Positions 30,583 to 39,518 of a stretch of DNA of 64,000 bases are shown here, piece after piece. Positions within the stretch are counted from its first letter, which is position 1. Every line of letters starts with the position of its first letter. The DNA is from Bacteroidota bacterium (GTDB taxonomy: Bacteria; Bacteroidota; Bacteroidia; Flavobacteriales; Weeksellaceae), in the NCBI GenBank assembly GCA_023393915.1, contig JAEXBS010000058.1, forward strand, positions 81,265-145,264, given 5' to 3'. The translations under genes were made by a program, and so were the position numbers. The notes under the pieces were generated by a model that worked only from the letters and a program-made list of their open reading frames with translations, was not told where the DNA came from and made no database searches.

Positions 30583-32337
30583 ATGAACAAATACTCCACT
30601 TCGCAAATTATCAAGCGACTTTTCACTCTGGGAATGAAGTTCCGTAGCTGGTTTCTTTTTGCATTATTGATCTCTGTACTACTTTCTGTAGTCTCTACCT
30701 TTCGTCCTTACTTAACCATGCAAATTGTCGATCAGGACATTATTGCTCTTGGGGATAGAGGCCTAATGATGAAGCATATCTATTGGCTTGTAGGACTTGT
30801 GTTACTAGAAACTTTTCTGAATTTCTTTTTGGTTTATTATTCCAATTTCATTTCTCAAAATGTGATTCGGGACCTTAGAGAAAAATTATACAAAAAGCTC
30901 ATTTATTTTCGAACCTCTTTTTTTGATAAGACCCCTATTGGGCAACTTGTGACTAGAGCGGTAGGAGATGTGGAAACGATTGCTACGGTCTATACGGATG
31001 GGTTTTTAATGGTCTTTGGTGATATATTAAGGATTGTATTCGTATTAGTTATGATGTTCAATACGAACGTTCATTTGAGTTATATCTCTCTTGCGATTCT
31101 ACCCCTTATGGTCGTGATTACAAGATTCTTTCAAAAGCGCCTTAAGAAAGCCTTTGGAGACGAAAGAACCTGGACCGCGACACAGAATTCCTTTGTCCAA
31201 GAGCGCTTAACGGGAATGCAGCTTATTCAAGTGTTTAACCGTCAAGACCAAGAGTTTAAGAAATTTGATTCGATCAATACGACTTTAAAATCCGCTCTGC
31301 TACGTACTGTATTTATATTTTCTCTGTTTTTTCCTGTCGTAGAACTCATTTCTTCCTTATTTATTGGCTTTGTCCTTTTCTATGGAGGTTACATTACTAT
31401 TACGGCAGGGGTCGTGATTGCCTTTATTCAATACATCTCCATGCTTATACGTCCGTTAAGACAGATTGCAGATCGATTCAATAACATTCAGCGTGGGATT
31501 GTAGGAGCGGAAAGAGTTTTAGGGCTGATTGATCAAGACCTGGCTATGGAGAACAAAGGAACTCTTCAAACCGAGCGTTTTCGAGGGAAAATTGAATTTC
31601 GTAACGTTAGGTTTTCCTACGACGAAAAACAGGAAGTGCTCAAAGGGATTAGCTTTACCGTAAATCCGGGAGAAAGTGTAGCGATTGTGGGTGCCACAGG
31701 AGCAGGGAAATCGACCATTATCAGCTTAATCACGAGGTTGTACGATATACAGTCGGGGGAAATATTAATTGATGATGTTCCGCTTAAAAAGTATGAGCTC
31801 TACAATTTAAGAAGTCATATCGGGGTGGTGCTTCAAGACGTTTTCCTTTTTCATGAAAGCATTTATGAAAATCTAGCTTTTGGGGATGATTCCGTTACTT
31901 TAGTAAAAGTAAAAAAAGCAGCGAATGAAATTGAAGTAGGGGAGTTTATTGAGCTGCTTCCTGGTGGCTATAATTACATGGTAAGCGAAAGAGGAAGTTC
32001 TATTTCTTTAGGGCAAAGGCAGTTGCTTTCTTTTTTAAGGGCCTACCTTTCTGATCCCAAGATTCTAATTTTGGACGAAGCGACTTCTTCCATTGACGTT
32101 CAGAGTGAAAAGCTTATTCAAAAAGCGACTGAACGTATTACTCAGGACCGTACTTCCATAATTATTGCCCATAGACTTTCTACCATTGAGAAAGCCGATA
32201 CCATTTTAGTGATGGACAAGGGGCTTATTGTAGAACAGGGGAATCATAAAGAGCTTCTTGCTAAAGGGGGTTATTATTCCAGTCTGTACAAAACCCAATT
32301 GAAGCAAGAGGAAGAGATCGATTCCAAAACAGAATAG
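30583..32337 (+). CDS. ABC exporter, fused membrane and ATPase domains (MsbA/MDR type)
   Basis: A 584-residue half-transporter: six membrane helices over residues 20-300, then an ATPase domain with Walker A VGATGAGKSTI (about 362-372), Q-loop VVLQDVFLFH, signature SLGQRQLLSFLRAYL and Walker B ILILDEATSSID (about 490-501), and H-loop IIIAHRLST. The signature starts ISLGQ in place of LSGGQ. It works as a dimer in the inner membrane; the substrate (lipid, drug or peptide) cannot be told from the sequence. Neighbours give no clue. Confidence 0.93.
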   Translation: MNKYSTSQIIKRLFTLGMKFRSWFLFALLISVLLSVVSTFRPYLTMQIVDQDIIALGDRGLMMKHIYWLVGLVLLETFLNFFLVYYSNFISQNVIRDLREKLYKKLIYFRTSFFDKTPIGQLVTRAVGDVETIATVYTDGFLMVFGDILRIVFVLVMMFNTNVHLSYISLAILPLMVVITRFFQKRLKKAFGDERTWTATQNSFVQERLTGMQLIQVFNRQDQEFKKFDSINTTLKSALLRTVFIFSLFFPVVELISSLFIGFVLFYGGYITITAGVVIAFIQYISMLIRPLRQIADRFNNIQRGIVGAERVLGLIDQDLAMENKGTLQTERFRGKIEFRNVRFSYDEKQEVLKGISFTVNPGESVAIVGATGAGKSTIISLITRLYDIQSGEILIDDVPLKKYELYNLRSHIGVVLQDVFLFHESIYENLAFGDDSVTLVKVKKAANEIEVGEFIELLPGGYNYMVSERGSSISLGQRQLLSFLRAYLSDPKILILDEATSSIDVQSEKLIQKATERITQDRTSIIIAHRLSTIEKADTILVMDKGLIVEQGNHKELLAKGGYYSSLYKTQLKQEEEIDSKTE

Positions 32338-32402
32338 TAAGGTCCTTAATTTAGCTCTTTACCCTTCTCTCTATTATTTTCTATTGAAATTTATTTATCC
32401 AT

Positions 32403-32435
32403 AAAAAACCACTTCTGCTTTTAAGGCAGAAGTGG
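32403..32435 (-). terminator. Terminator of groES-groEL
   Basis: On the minus strand CCACTTCTGC and GCAGAAGTGG form a 10-bp stem with a 7-nt loop, followed by TTTTTT. Confidence 0.8.
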
Positions 32436-32465
32436 TAAATATAGATTAAGATGTGTTAAGGATGA

Positions 32466-34091
32466 TTACATCATTCCTGGCATTCCTCCACCCATTGGCA
32501 TTTGAGGCTCATCTTTTTTAACTTCAGTGATAACACACTCTGTAGTAAGAAGCATTCCTGATACAGATGCTGCGTTTTCTAAAGCAACACGTACTACTTT
32601 AGTTGGGTCAATAATTCCTGCTTCAAACATTTGAACGTACTCTTCGTTTTTCGCGTTGAATCCGAAGTCACCTTGTCCTTCTGCTACTTTAGCAACGATT
32701 ACAGATCCTTCTCCACCTGCGTTAGCAACGATTTGTCTTAGAGGCTCTTCAATAGCTCTTTTAACAATCTTAACTCCTGTGTTTTCGTCTGCATTAGTAG
32801 TTTTAATGTTCTCTAGAGCAGCGATACTACGAACTAGTGCAACTCCTCCTCCAGGTACGAAGCCTTCTTCTACTGCCGCTCTAGTTGCATGAAGTGCATC
32901 ATCAACACGGTCTTTCTTTTCTTTCATTTCTACTTCAGAAGCAGCTCCTACGTAAAGTACAGCAACGCCACCAGCTAATTTAGCAAGTCTTTCTTGAAGT
33001 TTTTCACGGTCGTAATCTGAAGTGGTGTTTTCCATTTGTGCTTTGATCTGAGCTACACGCCCTTTGATCTGAGCTTGGTCACCTCCTCCGTTTACAATAG
33101 TAGTATTGTCTTTATCAATGGAGATTTTTTCTGCAGTTCCTAGCATTTCTAATGTCGCGTTCTCCATAGTGAATCCTCTTTCTTCAGAGATCACTTGTCC
33201 GCCTGTAAGAATTGCGATGTCTTCTAGCATTGCCTTTCTACGGTCTCCGAATCCAGGAGCTTTTACCGCTGCAATTTTAAGTGATCCTCTAAGTTTATTT
33301 ACTACTAAAGTAGCTAGAGCTTCTCCTTCTACTTCTTCAGAAATGATCACTAAAGATTTTCCAGCTTGTGCCACAGGCTCAAGAACTGGAAGAAGTTCTT
33401 TCATTGAAGAGATTTTTTTCTCTACTAAAAGAATGTATGGGTTTTCTAGTTCAGTAACCATTTTCTCAGAATTGGTCACAAAGTAAGGAGATTGGTATCC
33501 TCTGTCGAACTGCATACCTTCAACTACGTCTACTGTAGTATCTGTACCTTTTGCTTCTTCAACAGTGATTACTCCTTCTTTTCCTACTTTCCCAAAAGCC
33601 TCCGCAATCAGTGCTCCGATCGTATCGTCGTTGTTTGCAGAGATAGAAGCTACTTGTTGAATTTTTTCAGCTGCTTCTCCAACTTCTTGAGATTGAGATC
33701 TTAGGTTTTCAACTACAGCGTTAACAGCTTTGTCAATTCCTCTTTTCAGATCCATTGGGTTCGCTCCTGCTGCAACGTTCTTAAGACCTTCTCTTACGAT
33801 GGCTTGAGCTAAAACAGTAGCGGTTGTTGTTCCGTCCCCTGCGATGTCATTGGTTTTGGAAGCTACTTCCTTAACCATCTGAGCACCCATATTTTCTACT
33901 TTGTCTTCAAGTTCGATTTCTTTTGCTACAGAAACTCCGTCTTTCGTTACGTGTGGTGCTCCAAACGCTTTTTCAATTACAACATTTCTTCCTTTTGGAC
34001 CTAACGTTACTTTTACAGCATTCGCTAGTGCGTCCACCCCTCTTTTTAATGCGTCTCTTGACTCAATGTCAAATTTTATTTCTTTTGCCAT
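32466..34091 (-). CDS. groL: Chaperonin GroEL (60 kDa)
   Basis: ATP-driven protein folding chaperonin, a 14-mer in the cytoplasm. The 541-residue protein matches GroEL from the start (KEIKFDIESRDALKRGVD) through the ATP site VTLGPKGRNVVI and GDGTTTATVLAQAI (Asp87 region) to the methionine-glycine tail MPMGGGMPGMM. Only one copy is present in the window. It follows groES by 73 nt and ends at a strong terminator, so groES-groEL form a closed operon. Confidence 0.98.
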   Translation of the reverse strand: MAKEIKFDIESRDALKRGVDALANAVKVTLGPKGRNVVIEKAFGAPHVTKDGVSVAKEIELEDKVENMGAQMVKEVASKTNDIAGDGTTTATVLAQAIVREGLKNVAAGANPMDLKRGIDKAVNAVVENLRSQSQEVGEAAEKIQQVASISANNDDTIGALIAEAFGKVGKEGVITVEEAKGTDTTVDVVEGMQFDRGYQSPYFVTNSEKMVTELENPYILLVEKKISSMKELLPVLEPVAQAGKSLVIISEEVEGEALATLVVNKLRGSLKIAAVKAPGFGDRRKAMLEDIAILTGGQVISEERGFTMENATLEMLGTAEKISIDKDNTTIVNGGGDQAQIKGRVAQIKAQMENTTSDYDREKLQERLAKLAGGVAVLYVGAASEVEMKEKKDRVDDALHATRAAVEEGFVPGGGVALVRSIAALENIKTTNADENTGVKIVKRAIEEPLRQIVANAGGEGSVIVAKVAEGQGDFGFNAKNEEYVQMFEAGIIDPTKVVRVALENAASVSGMLLTTECVITEVKKDEPQMPMGGGMPGMM

Positions 34092-34164
34092 TTTTTGTTT
34101 GTTTTAATTTTTTGCCTTTTGTAGCTCGGCGTTTTTTTTTAACTTTTTTCTACTTACTTCTAGA

Positions 34165-34443
34165 TTAACCTAAAATTCCTAATAGGTCGGATTCTCTTAC
34201 GATCAAATAATCCTGTCCGTCTAGTTTAAGTTCAGACCCAGAGTATTTTCCATAAAGAACTTTGTCTCCAACTTTAACAGTCGTAGGCTCGTCTTTTTTT
34301 CCTGGTCCTACAGCTACAACAGTTCCTTCTTGAGGTTTTTCCTGTGCAGTGTCTGGGATAATGATTCCGGAAGCAGTTTTTGTTTCTGCAGCGTTAGGCT
34401 GAACTAGAACGCGGTCTGAAAGTGGTTTGAAATTTACTGACAT
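34165..34443 (-). CDS. groS: Co-chaperonin GroES (10 kDa)
   Basis: Caps the GroEL ring. The 92 residues match the family, with the N-terminal FKPLSDRVLVQPNAAETKT, the mobile loop TASGIIIPDTAQEKPQ (about 22-37) and the C-terminal YLIVRESDLLGIL. First gene of the operon. The upstream region (34444-34618) carries a pair of repeated motifs that may be heat-shock or other control sites. Confidence 0.97.
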   Translation of the reverse strand: MSVNFKPLSDRVLVQPNAAETKTASGIIIPDTAQEKPQEGTVVAVGPGKKDEPTTVKVGDKVLYGKYSGSELKLDGQDYLIVRESDLLGILG

Positions 34444-34512
34444 AATAGTATGTATTGATTAATATTTTTCTTCTCTATGGGTCTCCAAAAGTTTGCCACA
34501 AGTAGTGCCCCC

Positions 34513-34579
34513 AAGTAAAATTGTCTTTAGAGGTTAAATTGGCAGATATAAGTAAAATTGGGTCTGAAAATTTGGCAGA
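34513..34579. repeat. Interleaved direct repeats upstream of groES
   Basis: AAGTAAAATTG occurs at 34513-34523 and 34550-34560; TTGGCAGA occurs at 34539-34546 and 34572-34579, each after an AAAT or AAATT stretch. They lie 70-136 bp before the groES ATG and could be operator copies. Confidence 0.5.
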
Positions 34580-34612
34580 AAAAAAAGCCACTGAGATTTC
34601 CTAGTGGCTTTA
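34577..34612 (-). terminator. Terminator of the aldo/keto reductase gene
   Basis: On the minus strand AAGCCACT/AGTGGCTT form an 8-bp stem followed by a run of eight T. Confidence 0.75.
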
Positions 34613-34618
34613 TTTTTA

Positions 34619-35566
34619 TTAGTAAGAGCTCGCTTCTGATAGTTTAGAGAAATCTGCCTCTGAGAGCATAAGGTCTCTCGCTTTTGCAAAGTCTTCTACA
34701 TGACTTATTTTTGTTGCGCTGGCAATAGGACCTGAAATGAAAGGGTGTTTTAAAAGCCAGGCCAAGGCGACTGCAGCCATTCCCACTTGGTTTTCCTCTG
34801 CAACCTCTTTTAATGCTTGAAGAACCTTTGAACCTCTAGGATTATCGTAGCGCTGTTGAACACCTCCTCCTCTTGGGTATTTTTTAAAGTCTTCCGGACT
34901 CTGGTATTTACCACTCAAAAAGCCACTAGCTAAACTAAAATAGGGGATTACTTCTAAATTTTCTTTCTCTACAATTGGGCGATAAATCGATTCGAAACCT
35001 TCACGGTCGTATAAATTGTATTCAGGTTGTAAAACCTCATAGCGAAGAATCCCTTGGTCTTTTGAAAACTGTAGGCTCTCTTCCAGTCTTTCTTTGGAGA
35101 TGTTTGAAGCTCCGATTGCTTTTATTTTTCCCTCTTCTTTGAACTTGGCATAAGTTTCAAGTATGGTTCCACTTGAAGTGGACTCATCGTCATAATGCGT
35201 AAAGTAAAGGTCTATATAATCGGTTTGAAGATGTTTCAAAGAAAGATTTAGTTCGCTTTCAATCGTTTGGGGAGCAAGATCCGGTTTTTCGGTAATTCTA
35301 GTTCCTCCTACTTTAGTAATGAGTTGAATCTCTTCTCGGTTGTTTCTTTCTTTCATCCACTTTCCAATGATTTTTTCACTCTCTGAACCATCGTTTCCCG
35401 GAATCCAAAGGGAGTAGATGTTTGCTGTATCGATAGTGCGCATTCCTAAATCATAGTAAGCATCTAAAATTTTGAATGACTCTTTCTCGTCGAGCGTCCA
35501 ACCAAAAACGTTTCCTCCTAAAACGATAGGAGATTCAATAAGCGTATTTTTCTTGTTTTGTGACAT
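34619..35566 (-). CDS. Aldo/keto reductase
   Basis: A 315-residue NADPH-dependent oxidoreductase with the (beta/alpha)8 fold. Catalytic tetrad positions are visible: Asp in TIDTANIYSLW (about 47), Tyr in the same segment, Lys in ITKVGG and His in LYFTHYDDE. The C-terminal nucleotide-binding region includes SGPIASATKISHVEDF. It resembles the YajO/AKR11-like group; the substrate is unknown. I start at ATG 35566, since the longer frame from 35593 begins in the promoter box TACCTTTG (35598-35591). Monocistronic. Confidence 0.9.
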   Translation of the reverse strand: MSQNKKNTLIESPIVLGGNVFGWTLDEKESFKILDAYYDLGMRTIDTANIYSLWIPGNDGSESEKIIGKWMKERNNREEIQLITKVGGTRITEKPDLAPQTIESELNLSLKHLQTDYIDLYFTHYDDESTSSGTILETYAKFKEEGKIKAIGASNISKERLEESLQFSKDQGILRYEVLQPEYNLYDREGFESIYRPIVEKENLEVIPYFSLASGFLSGKYQSPEDFKKYPRGGGVQQRYDNPRGSKVLQALKEVAEENQVGMAAVALAWLLKHPFISGPIASATKISHVEDFAKARDLMLSEADFSKLSEASSY

Positions 35567-35590
35567 ATTTTTAGTGTTGTTTATTCTTTT

Positions 35591-35598
35591 CAAAGGTA
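35591..35598 (-). promoter_or_regulatory. -7 promoter element of the aldo/keto reductase gene
   Basis: On the minus strand TACCTTTG matches TAnnTTTG, 24 nt before the ATG at 35566. Confidence 0.5.
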
Positions 35599-35673
35599 GC
35601 TCGCTTTTACTTTAGAAAGCGAATCTATTCGATGAATGAAATGGATCATGATAAGTGATAAGTTCAAAAAGAA

Positions 35674-35705
35674 CTTCCCCCTCCCTTTAAAAAGGGAGGG
35701 GGAAG
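35674..35705 (-). terminator. 15-bp perfect hairpin after the M1 peptidase gene
   Basis: CTTCCCCCTCCCTTT and its exact complement enclose a 2-nt loop. On the minus strand TTCTTTTTG follows, so it can terminate the M1 peptidase gene. One arm recurs in part at 43475-43486. Confidence 0.65.
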
Positions 35706-35726
35706 CATTATGGAATGGAAAAATGT

Positions 35727-38111
35727 TTATTTCTTTTTTCCTGCCGCTTGCATCGGATTGACTCTGCCACTAGAGGCGCCTCGTGCAGCCTGTTGGGATT
35801 TGCGTTTAAACACATCAAAAGAAGATGGTCCTTCTGGAGTATTCCCTTCGGTCCATAGGTTATTATTGGTGTCAATATCAGCGGTCTGTTTAAGTGGATC
35901 CAATTCAATGGATTTTAACTTTTTATTGAATACATAAGTAAGTGAGACGTTTTTCTCATTGTGACGCCAAATTTGTGCATTCCTTTTGTCGGAGAGCGTT
36001 GATCCGTCCTCAAAAGTGAATTTTAAAAGAATCGGCATAACCATTCCACCTTTGTTGGTGAAATCTAACTGGTAGGCTCTAAGGGAAGAAAGTCCGTTTT
36101 TATCGCTTGCGCTTAAGGCTTCCTTGGTGTCCCAAGTCATTTCGTATTTTTTCTCGAGATCTACTTTCTCTAGCCCGCGATCATAACGCCAGTAGAAATC
36201 CTGAGTTCCTTTATCTTGGTCGGTATAGAAAACAATGTTTTTATCCTCACGGTTTCTAATTTTACTTATATCGTCAAAGTCGTTAAGTAAAGGTTTGTCT
36301 ACCGTGTAGCTTAGGGTGCCAGCTTTGGGCTGATGATTCAAGTTCGCTTGGGCTTGGGTGACCTTGTCTAAAGAGATGTCGACTGGATCAATTCCGTAGA
36401 ACCATCCTCTCCAAAACCAATCGAGGTCATCTCCAGAAGCATCTTCCATGGTTCTAAAAAAGTCTGCTGGTTCGGGGTGGCGAAAAGCCCATCGCTTGGA
36501 ATAGGTCTTGAAAGCAGAGTCAAAAAGTTCTCTTCCCATAATGGTCTCCCTTAAGATGTTGAGTCCTGTTGCGGGTTTGGCGTAGGCGTTGGGTCCAAAA
36601 TGGCGGATGTTGTCCGAGTTGGTCATAATGGGTTCCAATTGATCTTTTGGAAGTTTCATATAATCGACGATCGTATGAGCAGGTCCTCTTTTGGAGGGGA
36701 ATTTGTTGTCCCAACGCTCCTCAGTCAAATATTCCACAAAGGTATTAAGCCCTTCATCCATCCAAGTCCATTGCCTTTCATCGGAGTTAATGATCATCGG
36801 GAAAAAGTTGTGGCCTACTTCGTGGATGATGACCCCAATCATTCCGTTTTTTGTTCCTTCTGAATACGTACCGTCGGGTTCAGTTCGACCGAAATTGAAA
36901 CAGATCATTGGGTACTCCATTCCGCTGGAAGCCTCTATAGACTGAGCCACAGGGTAGGGGTAGGGAATGGTATATTCTGAATAAGTTTTAATTGTATGAG
37001 CAACCGCCTTGGTGGAAAAAGGTCGGTAGAGTCCATAAGCTTCTTTTGGATAAAGACTCATGGCCATCACGTTATTTTGGTTCTCTGGAATGTGAACTCT
37101 CATGGCATCCCAGATGAATTTTCTAGAAGAAGTCCATGCAAAGTCCCGGACGTTTTTCGCTTCAAAAATCCAGGTTTTTCTTTTAGTGCTTTTCGTTTTT
37201 TCTGCTTTTTTGGCTTCCTCTAAAGTTACGATTTCGATAGGCTCTGAGGAAGTTTGGCTTTTTTCCCAACGCTCAAACTGTTTTGCATTTAAAACCGATT
37301 TGAAATTTTTTCCTTCTCCTGTAGCCGCTACAATATGGTCGGAGGGTACGTCGATGGAAACTTTGTAATCACCAAAGGCCAGAGCGAATTCTCCTCGACC
37401 GGTAAATTGTTGGTTCTGCCAACCCTTAAAATCGGAGTAAACGCACATTCTAGGGAACCATTGGGTCATGGTGTAGACATCATTCCCATCCTCAGGGAAG
37501 TGTTCGTAACCTCCACGCCCTCTCATGACCATTCGGTCTGTGATTTGGTAGTTCCATTTAATATGGAAGACTATTTTTTCTCCAGGAGCAAGTGCTTTGG
37601 GAAGGTCGATGCGCATCATGGTGCGGTTCACTGTGTAGGGAAGAGGGTTTCCATTTGCGTCAGCTACTTTTTCCAAATTCACTCCGTAACCGTTGTCTTT
37701 TGCAGGAAGTTTGGTAGGTTTTAGATTAGAAAGTTCTATTTCACTAGGAAGTGTACTTGAGAAATCGTAGCCAGCAGAGTTAACCGTTGAGTGCTCGTTT
37801 TCATCCAATTGCATCCATAGGTAATCCAAAGAATCGGGAGAATTGTTGTAGTAGGTTACTTTTTCCTCACCCCGAAGGACGCGGTTGGATTCGTCCAAGT
37901 AGGCAGAGATTTCATAGTCGGCCTGATTTTGCCAGTACTGGTTTCCTGGAGCTCCAGCGGCCGTTCGGTATACATTGGGCGTAGGGAGTAGCGTTCCAAG
38001 TTGTTCAAATTTGTTCCCGTGATTGCTCTGAGGGTTGTTTTGATGATTCTGAGCCTGATAAATTCCAAAGAATAACAAGGCGAAGAAGGGAAGGATCCGT
38101 TTCATAAGCAT
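35727..38111 (-). CDS. Secreted M1 family metallopeptidase
   Basis: A 794-residue zinc aminopeptidase-like protein exported by a Sec signal peptide (residues 1-21, ending YQAQ). The exopeptidase motif appears as SGMEYP, and the zinc site is HEVGH (430-434) plus Glu453 in WMDEGLNTF, the exact HExxH-x18-E spacing. The C-terminal tail is Lys/Arg rich (KRKSQQAARGASSGR...). An in-frame ATG two codons later (38105) is an equally good start. Promoter TTTG-N21-TACATTTT lies at 38166-38134. Members act in the periplasm or on the surface on peptides. Confidence 0.92.
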   Translation of the reverse strand: MLMKRILPFFALLFFGIYQAQNHQNNPQSNHGNKFEQLGTLLPTPNVYRTAAGAPGNQYWQNQADYEISAYLDESNRVLRGEEKVTYYNNSPDSLDYLWMQLDENEHSTVNSAGYDFSSTLPSEIELSNLKPTKLPAKDNGYGVNLEKVADANGNPLPYTVNRTMMRIDLPKALAPGEKIVFHIKWNYQITDRMVMRGRGGYEHFPEDGNDVYTMTQWFPRMCVYSDFKGWQNQQFTGRGEFALAFGDYKVSIDVPSDHIVAATGEGKNFKSVLNAKQFERWEKSQTSSEPIEIVTLEEAKKAEKTKSTKRKTWIFEAKNVRDFAWTSSRKFIWDAMRVHIPENQNNVMAMSLYPKEAYGLYRPFSTKAVAHTIKTYSEYTIPYPYPVAQSIEASSGMEYPMICFNFGRTEPDGTYSEGTKNGMIGVIIHEVGHNFFPMIINSDERQWTWMDEGLNTFVEYLTEERWDNKFPSKRGPAHTIVDYMKLPKDQLEPIMTNSDNIRHFGPNAYAKPATGLNILRETIMGRELFDSAFKTYSKRWAFRHPEPADFFRTMEDASGDDLDWFWRGWFYGIDPVDISLDKVTQAQANLNHQPKAGTLSYTVDKPLLNDFDDISKIRNREDKNIVFYTDQDKGTQDFYWRYDRGLEKVDLEKKYEMTWDTKEALSASDKNGLSSLRAYQLDFTNKGGMVMPILLKFTFEDGSTLSDKRNAQIWRHNEKNVSLTYVFNKKLKSIELDPLKQTADIDTNNNLWTEGNTPEGPSSFDVFKRKSQQAARGASSGRVNPMQAAGKKK

Positions 38112-38259
38112 TGAGTAAGAATCGGTTGTATATAAAATGTACTGTAAATCTACTTATTTTTTCAAAGAAACAGCAAGGTAGAAGGAAATATTATGCAACT
38201 CTAGTCAAATTTATCTCTATTACTAAAGGGGAAATCCTTCTGTTCGGAAAGGTGTTTAC

Positions 38260-38835
38260 TTATGGGATTCTCTCTAAAGTCATTTGCATAGCCAGAAAGA
38301 AAACTCCCGAGGCGATAAATAACTGCCAGTCTTTTTTGGGTACTTTAAAAAGTTGAGTGACCAGTGCGCTGAGTCCTAAGAATAGGGCAACTACGACGAT
38401 TTGTCCAAGTTCTAAGCCCACATTAAATCCGAAGAGCGGCATTCCAATACTTTGTTCTGATGAAAGGGTCATACGAATCGTATTGGCAAATCCCATCCCA
38501 TGAATCAGCCCAAAGAACAGGGCTAAAATATAATGACTGGATCTTAGTTGCTTTGAATTTTTTCTAAACAGTATGTTTTCTAGCGCTGTTAGTACGATGG
38601 TTAGCGGGATTAAGAATTCAACCCAAGACGAGGGAACCCTTAATACATCTAATACACTTAAAGCTAGCGTTAAAGAATGTCCAACGGTAAATGCGGTTAC
38701 TAGAATCAGAATTTTTTTTAGGTCCTTAAGTCCGTAGGCTAAAACCAAGACTAAAACAAAAAGCTGGTGGTCTAAAGCATCGATGGAAATGATGTGCTCC
38801 CATCCCAGTTGGAGGTAGAAGAGAAAGTCGTTCAA
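38260..38835 (-). CDS. HupE/UreJ family membrane protein
   Basis: A 191-residue inner-membrane protein with about six hydrophobic helices. The family's first helix with GWEHIISIDALDHQLF and the central FGLIHGMGFANTI are clear; the conserved His and Asp residues in these segments are linked to nickel or cobalt transport. No hydrogenase or urease genes are in the window, so the metal is unclear. It begins with TTG at 38835. It is divergent from a DUF6702 gene, a pairing often seen in flavobacteria. Confidence 0.88.
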   Translation of the reverse strand: MNDFLFYLQLGWEHIISIDALDHQLFVLVLVLAYGLKDLKKILILVTAFTVGHSLTLALSVLDVLRVPSSWVEFLIPLTIVLTALENILFRKNSKQLRSSHYILALFFGLIHGMGFANTIRMTLSSEQSIGMPLFGFNVGLELGQIVVVALFLGLSALVTQLFKVPKKDWQLFIASGVFFLAMQMTLERIP

Positions 38836-38966
38836 AGAAGTAGAATTAAGAAGTTATTGTTTTCTATACTACGAAAATAGGTTATCTTTTGATTTATCCA
38901 AAAAAAAGCAAGGAAAACAACCCCATTTTTTAGACTCTCGGTTAATTTTAGAAGAAGTTGTTTTCC

Positions 38967-38974
38967 TATATTTG
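38967..38974 (+). promoter_or_regulatory. -7 promoter element of the DUF6702 gene, placed for a leaderless mRNA
   Basis: TATATTTG matches TAnnTTTG exactly and ends 4 nt before the ATG, the same geometry as queD. Confidence 0.55.
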
Positions 38975-38978
38975 AAAA

Positions 38979-39518
38979 ATGAAATTCTTTCCATTCGTTT
39001 TTGTCTCTCTTGTTTTATCGTTTCTTCTTTTCTCAAGTGGAGCTCTAGCGGCTAAGTCCTATCCCATCGAAACAGTGGTTCACCCTTACCATGTAGGGAG
39101 TTTAGAGATTCGTCATAACAGCAAAACCAAAACCTTTGAGCTCATTGGCAAATTTTTCGTTGACGATTTAGAGAACGGTATAAGCAAAGATGCGAAGTCT
39201 TCTGTTTTCTTTTTAGAGCCTAAGCATAAGGCTAAGATGAATTCGCTGCTCAAAGCGTATTTATTAAAAAATGTGAAGCTTCAGGTTAATGGTAAAACTA
39301 TTCCACTCCAGTTTATTGGATACGAGGAAGAGAGTGAAGCGGTGGTTGTTTATTTGGAGTCCTCTGTGGTTTCAGAGCCTTCCAAAGTAGAGGCGGAGGT
39401 TTCTGTTCTTTACAATCTCTTTGATGATCAATTAAATATCATTCATTTAATTGTGGAGGGGAAACGTAAAAGTCTAAAACTATATTATCCTTTGTCGAGC
39501 GCTAAAGCTCAGTTTTAG
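38979..39518 (+). CDS. DUF6702 family secreted protein
   Basis: A 179-residue protein with a Sec signal peptide (about 1-24, ending LAAKS). The mature part begins HPYHVGSLEIRHNSKTKTFELIGKFFVDDLE, the usual look of DUF6702, a Bacteroidota family of unknown function placed next to HupE and M1 peptidase genes; I assign it from memory. It is likely periplasmic. Its last 17 nt overlap the 3' end of the convergent acpH gene. Confidence 0.85.
   Translation: MKFFPFVFVSLVLSFLLFSSGALAAKSYPIETVVHPYHVGSLEIRHNSKTKTFELIGKFFVDDLENGISKDAKSSVFFLEPKHKAKMNSLLKAYLLKNVKLQVNGKTIPLQFIGYEEESEAVVVYLESSVVSEPSKVEAEVSVLYNLFDDQLNIIHLIVEGKRKSLKLYYPLSSAKAQF

Noticed and set aside
33106..33486. Plus-strand open frames opposite groEL
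   Set aside because: They are shadows of the strongly conserved groEL reading frame; they have no family resemblance and no promoter box.
34480..34530. Sigma-54 -24/-12 promoter before groES
   Set aside because: GGCAC and TTG are present on the minus strand but at the wrong spacing (3 bp in place of 5), so it does not fit.
36600..37368. Several plus-strand frames opposite the M1 peptidase gene
   Set aside because: They are shadow frames; the minus-strand protein has an intact zinc peptidase motif throughout.
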